A DNA stretch of 64,000 bases from Microbacterium sufflavum. Lineage in GTDB: Bacteria; Actinomycetota; Actinomycetes; Actinomycetales; Microbacteriaceae. A model generated the notes under the pieces. The model was not told the DNA's origin. It saw only the letters and a list, made by a program, of their open reading frames with translations, and made no database searches. Where the stretch lies: contig NZ_CP078076.1 of the NCBI RefSeq assembly GCF_023101165.1, positions 1,240,001-1,304,000 of the forward strand, read 5' to 3'. The position numbers and the translations under genes were made by a program. Below, in pieces: positions 60,884 through 64,000 of the stretch; the stretch's first letter is position 1, and each line of letters opens with the position of its first letter.

Positions 60884-61915
60884 TCACGGCTCGTCGTTGG
60901 TCTCCTCTCGCGGCACACGCGGGAAATTGTGCGGTTCGCCTGTGAACTCCTTTGACACCCCTCGCAACGACATCGTCACCGGTGACGGCCCGCGCAGACC
61001 GGACGGGACGAACCGGGCATCGTCGGGATGGTGGAAGAGGCGCATGCTGGCGCTAGCAGCGGTGTGCTCATTGAAGAGCTTCTCCATGGCAGTCGTACCG
61101 GTCTGCATGAAGTCGAAGCGTCCCGCGCGAGTGTCTTCCACTGGGACGCCGTTGTCCATGAGATACGTGGGGTCGTTCATCAGCAGCCCCAGCTTCCGGG
61201 TGAGCGGGAAAGTGATGCCCCATGCCGTGAGTACGCCAACGCCCATCCAGTACTCGTCATCGTCGTCCCGACGGACGAGGCCGACGGGAACGTCCGAGAG
61301 GATGAGGGACCGCTTGTCGAAGGACATCAACGTCCAGGGGCGGCCAGACATGTACTTGTGCAGAGAGTCTGCCAGTTCGAGAGTCCGCTCGATATGCGCG
61401 GCCTGCGAGATTCGGATAGGCGGACCGTCAGGCTGCGCCGCGTCGTCCCACAACATCGCAGCCGTCGCATCGTCCACGTCGAGACCGAGGTTCTTCTCGG
61501 CCCAGCCTTTCATACCAGCGCGACCACCGTAGCCGATTTCCATGCGGGTGACCTGGCGAGCCAGATTCTCCATGTTGCGCTTCTGCTCAGGGCCACGAGC
61601 CATCTGGAGTGATACGTAGTAGGCGAGCTTGCCGCGATCATCTTCGCCCAGAGGCCACGTACCGGAGCCGATGTCCGCGAAGATACTCGCCACGTCGCCC
61701 TCCAACTGAGAGAGCGCCTTCTCGAAGATGTCAGCACCGTCCTGATGACCGGGTAACGAGTACAGGTGGTTCTCGGCAGCGGCCTTGCGAACAGGCTGGC
61801 GGTATGAGCGGTCGCCGGGCAGCTCGACAGTGGTGATGGTCTCACCGTCGGCGAATCCTCGCAGGTGAAACTGCGGCACGTAGTGATGTCGCTTCGCGGC
61901 AGGCGTCGTCCCCAT
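60884..61915 (-). CDS. DUF4238 domain protein
   Basis: A 343-residue protein with the family opening RHHYVPQFHLRGFADGE and ENHLYSLPGH soon after; predicted mixed alpha/beta with a C-terminal Pro-rich tail. The ATG at 61915 lies seven bases after TATCGT and lacks a ribosome site, so it may be leaderless. DUF4238 has no assigned activity; its HHYVPQ start suggests a His-based metal or nuclease site, and relatives often sit among defence genes. Here it lies beside Mrr and a type ISP enzyme. Confidence 0.82.
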   Translation of the reverse strand: MGTTPAAKRHHYVPQFHLRGFADGETITTVELPGDRSYRQPVRKAAAENHLYSLPGHQDGADIFEKALSQLEGDVASIFADIGSGTWPLGEDDRGKLAYYVSLQMARGPEQKRNMENLARQVTRMEIGYGGRAGMKGWAEKNLGLDVDDATAAMLWDDAAQPDGPPIRISQAAHIERTLELADSLHKYMSGRPWTLMSFDKRSLILSDVPVGLVRRDDDDEYWMGVGVLTAWGITFPLTRKLGLLMNDPTYLMDNGVPVEDTRAGRFDFMQTGTTAMEKLFNEHTAASASMRLFHHPDDARFVPSGLRGPSPVTMSLRGVSKEFTGEPHNFPRVPREETNDEP

Positions 61916-62088
61916 GACCCGACGATATCGCCACGCATCTCTTGGATTTTGCAGTGACTGGCGATGCGGTGGTGAAGCGAGAAACCCATTGTCGGAGCCC
62001 ATCCCTTGTTCGCATCTTTCGCAAAAGTGATTCTCGTAGCGACGGGTCTATCGGGAAATCTCGGCTCGCACGAGGTGGAAGTCGGCGG

Positions 62089-63003
62089 TCAATTGAAGTA
62101 GTCCTCGTCGACCTCAACGGCGCTGAAGTGCTTCTCCTCCTGAACGCCGACGCGATACGCGATCATGAGCTCTACGAGTCGGGAGCCGTCGATCAGGATG
62201 ATCCGCGACGGCACCTTGTTCGCGTACTCGATTGCGCCGCTGGTGAACGCGCTGGTCGTGAGGAACACCCCGCGAGATGCCCCGAAGCCGTGCAGGGCTC
62301 CGACGAACGCCTGGATCGCCTCGCGTCCGACGTTGTTGCCTTCTTTGTAGCGCTTGGCTTGAATGTAGACCTGATCAATGCCGAGCGCGTCTTGGTCGAT
62401 GAGGCCGTCGACGCCCTCATCATTGGTTCCGCCGATGCGCTTGCCCCGTTGGGCCGCACCACCGTATCCCATCCTCAGCAGCAGATCGACGACTGCTTGC
62501 TCGAAGAAGTCGGGATGGCTGTCGCGCAACCGGTCGAGAAGCTCGTCGCCGACGCGGGCCTCGATACGAGCGATCGCGTCTTCGATCACCTCCACCGGGT
62601 CGGAGACTCCGTCTGCTTGTGGTGATGGGCTCGCTTCCGCAGAGTCGGCCTTTGTCTTCTCGGGCCAGAACGGTGCGAACACAACCTTGGCCAGGCCGTA
62701 GTCGAATCCGTCGGGGTACCGTGCCAGAGCCGCGCGACCGGCTTCAGTGATCAGGTACCGTCCGCGTTCGGGTCGATCAACCCACCCTGCCTTGCTGAGG
62801 TTGCTCAGCGCCCATCCCATGCGCTGCTCGAAGCGGGTACCCCCGGACTTCAGAGTCTCGGCGCGCGCCTCGTCTCCGACGTTCGCGTAATCGGCGACGG
62901 CATCGAAGACCTCGCGACGATGGCGGCTCTGCCCATCCGAGAGAATCTGCAGCGTAGGGACGACGAGCATCGGCCAAATGGGAACGAGTGATTCTTCTGA
63001 CAT
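62089..63003 (-). CDS. Mrr-family restriction endonuclease
   Basis: A 304-residue protein. The N-terminal 110 residues form a winged-helix-type region (WALSNLSKAGWVDRPERGRYL), and about 170-290 is the Mrr catalytic domain: the DEGVDGLID Asp and QAKRYKEG (QxK) form the PD-(D/E)xK active site. Mrr cuts methylated DNA, and such proteins also act in phage defence. Starts 35 bases after the type ISP stop and so may share its transcript. Confidence 0.9.
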   Translation of the reverse strand: MSEESLVPIWPMLVVPTLQILSDGQSRHRREVFDAVADYANVGDEARAETLKSGGTRFEQRMGWALSNLSKAGWVDRPERGRYLITEAGRAALARYPDGFDYGLAKVVFAPFWPEKTKADSAEASPSPQADGVSDPVEVIEDAIARIEARVGDELLDRLRDSHPDFFEQAVVDLLLRMGYGGAAQRGKRIGGTNDEGVDGLIDQDALGIDQVYIQAKRYKEGNNVGREAIQAFVGALHGFGASRGVFLTTSAFTSGAIEYANKVPSRIILIDGSRLVELMIAYRVGVQEEKHFSAVEVDEDYFN

Positions 63004-63038
63004 ACGGTTCTTCCTTGAGCTTCGCGACCTGGGCCGTC

Positions 63039-64000
63039 TCAGATGCCGAGGTCGGGCAGGGCGTCGACGATCTTCATCGTGTCGAGGCTCACCCGAGTGA
63101 TGCGGCCGATGAGGTCGATGATGTATCGAGGCTGCTCGTGCTCGCGTGACCAGTCGTTGGGGTCGTTGACGATGCCGGAAGCTTTGTCGGTCTTGACCTG
63201 ATAGCGCTCGATGATCCAGTCGAGCGCTGACCGGCTACCGAGCATGTAGCGCTGGGCGTCTGCAGGGATGCCGTCGAGATCGATGAACGCGTTATAGGTG
63301 ATGCGGGTCTTGTTCCACGCACCGACCTTTCCGGCATACTTCATTTTTTGGACCGCGAACCGGTCGAACTCATCCTCCGGTGCGCCCAGGCGAATGGACT
63401 CGGTGAGCGGATACGGCTCTATCGTTTCGTACCCGATGTGCAGCTCCGACAGCGTCCGCCCAGCGTCGACGAACGCCTCGAACCGATCCCGACCCGGCAC
63501 CATCGGGATGCGTGGCAGCTGTTTCTTCAGGTCGGCGGCGTAGCGGTCGCGGTACTCGGGTGAGTGCAGCAGCCCGTAGACATAGAAGAAGATGTCATCC
63601 TTCGTGACCTGAACACCGTACTCGTTCTGGTACTCGCCGAGTGCCCAGTCGGTGATGTTGTCGCTGCGTTCCGGCTCAGCGAGGAGCTGATTGGCGTCGG
63701 GCTGGGAGAAGGAATAGCGGGCGAATACTTGCCCGGAGTCAAGCAGATGAAGGTCGGGGATGTTGCGATTCATCAGCGCGGCGAAGTCAGGAAAGTGCGT
63801 AGCGGGGGACGTGAGGTAGATCGAGAGAGTGGCGTCGGTCCTTTCCGGAAAGTAACGCTCGATCGCTGCGGGCCGCTCGAGGATCTGAGAGTGCACGAAT
63901 ACGTACTGGCGATTGAATGGGCGATAGTCGGCGATCCGGATGCTCCCCGAACTGGGATCAATCGCCTGCCCCTGCAAGAGTCTATTCTTGAGGCCAACTG
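63039..64000 (-). CDS. C-terminal part of a probable type ISP restriction-modification enzyme
   Basis: The frame is open to the window end, where the last codons read VGLKNRL before the first possible TTG, so the 5' end lies outside. The visible 320 residues look like the target-recognition part of type ISP (LlaBIII-like) enzymes: YRPFNRQYVFVHSQILERP, FYVYGLLHSPEYRDRYAADL, then AGRTLSELHIGYETIEPYPL and a C-terminal ITYNAFIDLDGIPADAQRYM tail. The nuclease, helicase and methylase parts would lie to the right. Followed in the same direction by Mrr. Confidence 0.78.
   Translation of the reverse strand, partial: VGLKNRLLQGQAIDPSSGSIRIADYRPFNRQYVFVHSQILERPAAIERYFPERTDATLSIYLTSPATHFPDFAALMNRNIPDLHLLDSGQVFARYSFSQPDANQLLAEPERSDNITDWALGEYQNEYGVQVTKDDIFFYVYGLLHSPEYRDRYAADLKKQLPRIPMVPGRDRFEAFVDAGRTLSELHIGYETIEPYPLTESIRLGAPEDEFDRFAVQKMKYAGKVGAWNKTRITYNAFIDLDGIPADAQRYMLGSRSALDWIIERYQVKTDKASGIVNDPNDWSREHEQPRYIIDLIGRITRVSLDTMKIVDALPDLGI

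Overview
The window is GC-rich, densely coded DNA with many GTG starts, ATGA/GTGA stop-start overlaps, twin-arginine and lipoprotein signals of Gram-positive type, a small-type PurL and many GntR, LacI, TetR and WYL regulators. This points to an actinobacterium, most likely of the family Microbacteriaceae (Microbacterium-like). The taxonomic guess is inference; no rRNA or tRNA gene is present to anchor it.

Region 1 (1-8178): the tail of a sugar ABC transporter operon (MalG-type permease), an SDR-type epimerase/dehydrogenase, a DapA-like aldolase/lyase and a 2-hydroxyacid dehydrogenase in overlapping frames, a Tat-secreted beta-helix protein, and a secreted GH26 (mannanase-like) enzyme behind a LacI-type palindrome.

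Region 2 (8299-28070): a catabolic locus that appears to be controlled by the GntR/FCD regulator at 9153-9815. Near-identical palindromes (core GCTATAGC) lie before the GntR/MFS pair, an Opp/Dpp-type importer, an SDR/mandelate-racemase-type enzyme/SDR operon, and the divergent SDR and CtBP-like dehydrogenase genes that flank a FAH-family hydrolase. A second Tat-secreted beta-helix protein and a ceramidase-like hydrolase sit in the same run. Acid-sugar dehydratase + SDR + FAH hydrolase is the enzyme set of non-phosphorylative (2,4-diketo-3-deoxy acid) sugar-acid pathways. My model is that a uronic or deoxy sugar from a polymer is cut outside the cell, imported by the Opp-like system or MFS carrier, and split to small keto and hydroxy acids. 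Within this stretch are a DinB gene behind a 34-bp tandem repeat and a Phd/RelE toxin-antitoxin pair.

Region 3 (28158-39693): mostly housekeeping or stand-alone genes: a coiled-coil membrane protein, Gfo/Idh/MocA oxidoreductase, VOC proteins, a DksA/TraR zinc-finger protein, an MMPL exporter with divergent TetR, purL with a tiny membrane protein, a WYL regulator with divergent VOC gene, and an MFS exporter.

Region 4 (39744-50913): a second sugar locus on the minus strand: SGNH hydrolase, secreted beta-propeller protein, (alpha/alpha)6-barrel glycosidase, MalG/MalF permeases, binding protein, a two-domain mannose-6-phosphate isomerase, ROK kinase and LacI repressor. LacI-type operators precede three of its transcription units.

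Region 5 (51120-60615): small regulator-target pairs (WYL/NmrA, TetR/SDR, MerR/DUF4188), a BKACE-like enzyme, a nucleotidyltransferase and an amino-acid permease with a coupled mini-protein.

Region 6 (60612-64000): a visibly less GC-rich defence-type island that runs off the end: a C-terminal gene remnant, a DUF4238 protein, an Mrr-family restriction endonuclease and the C-terminal part of a probable type ISP restriction-modification enzyme.
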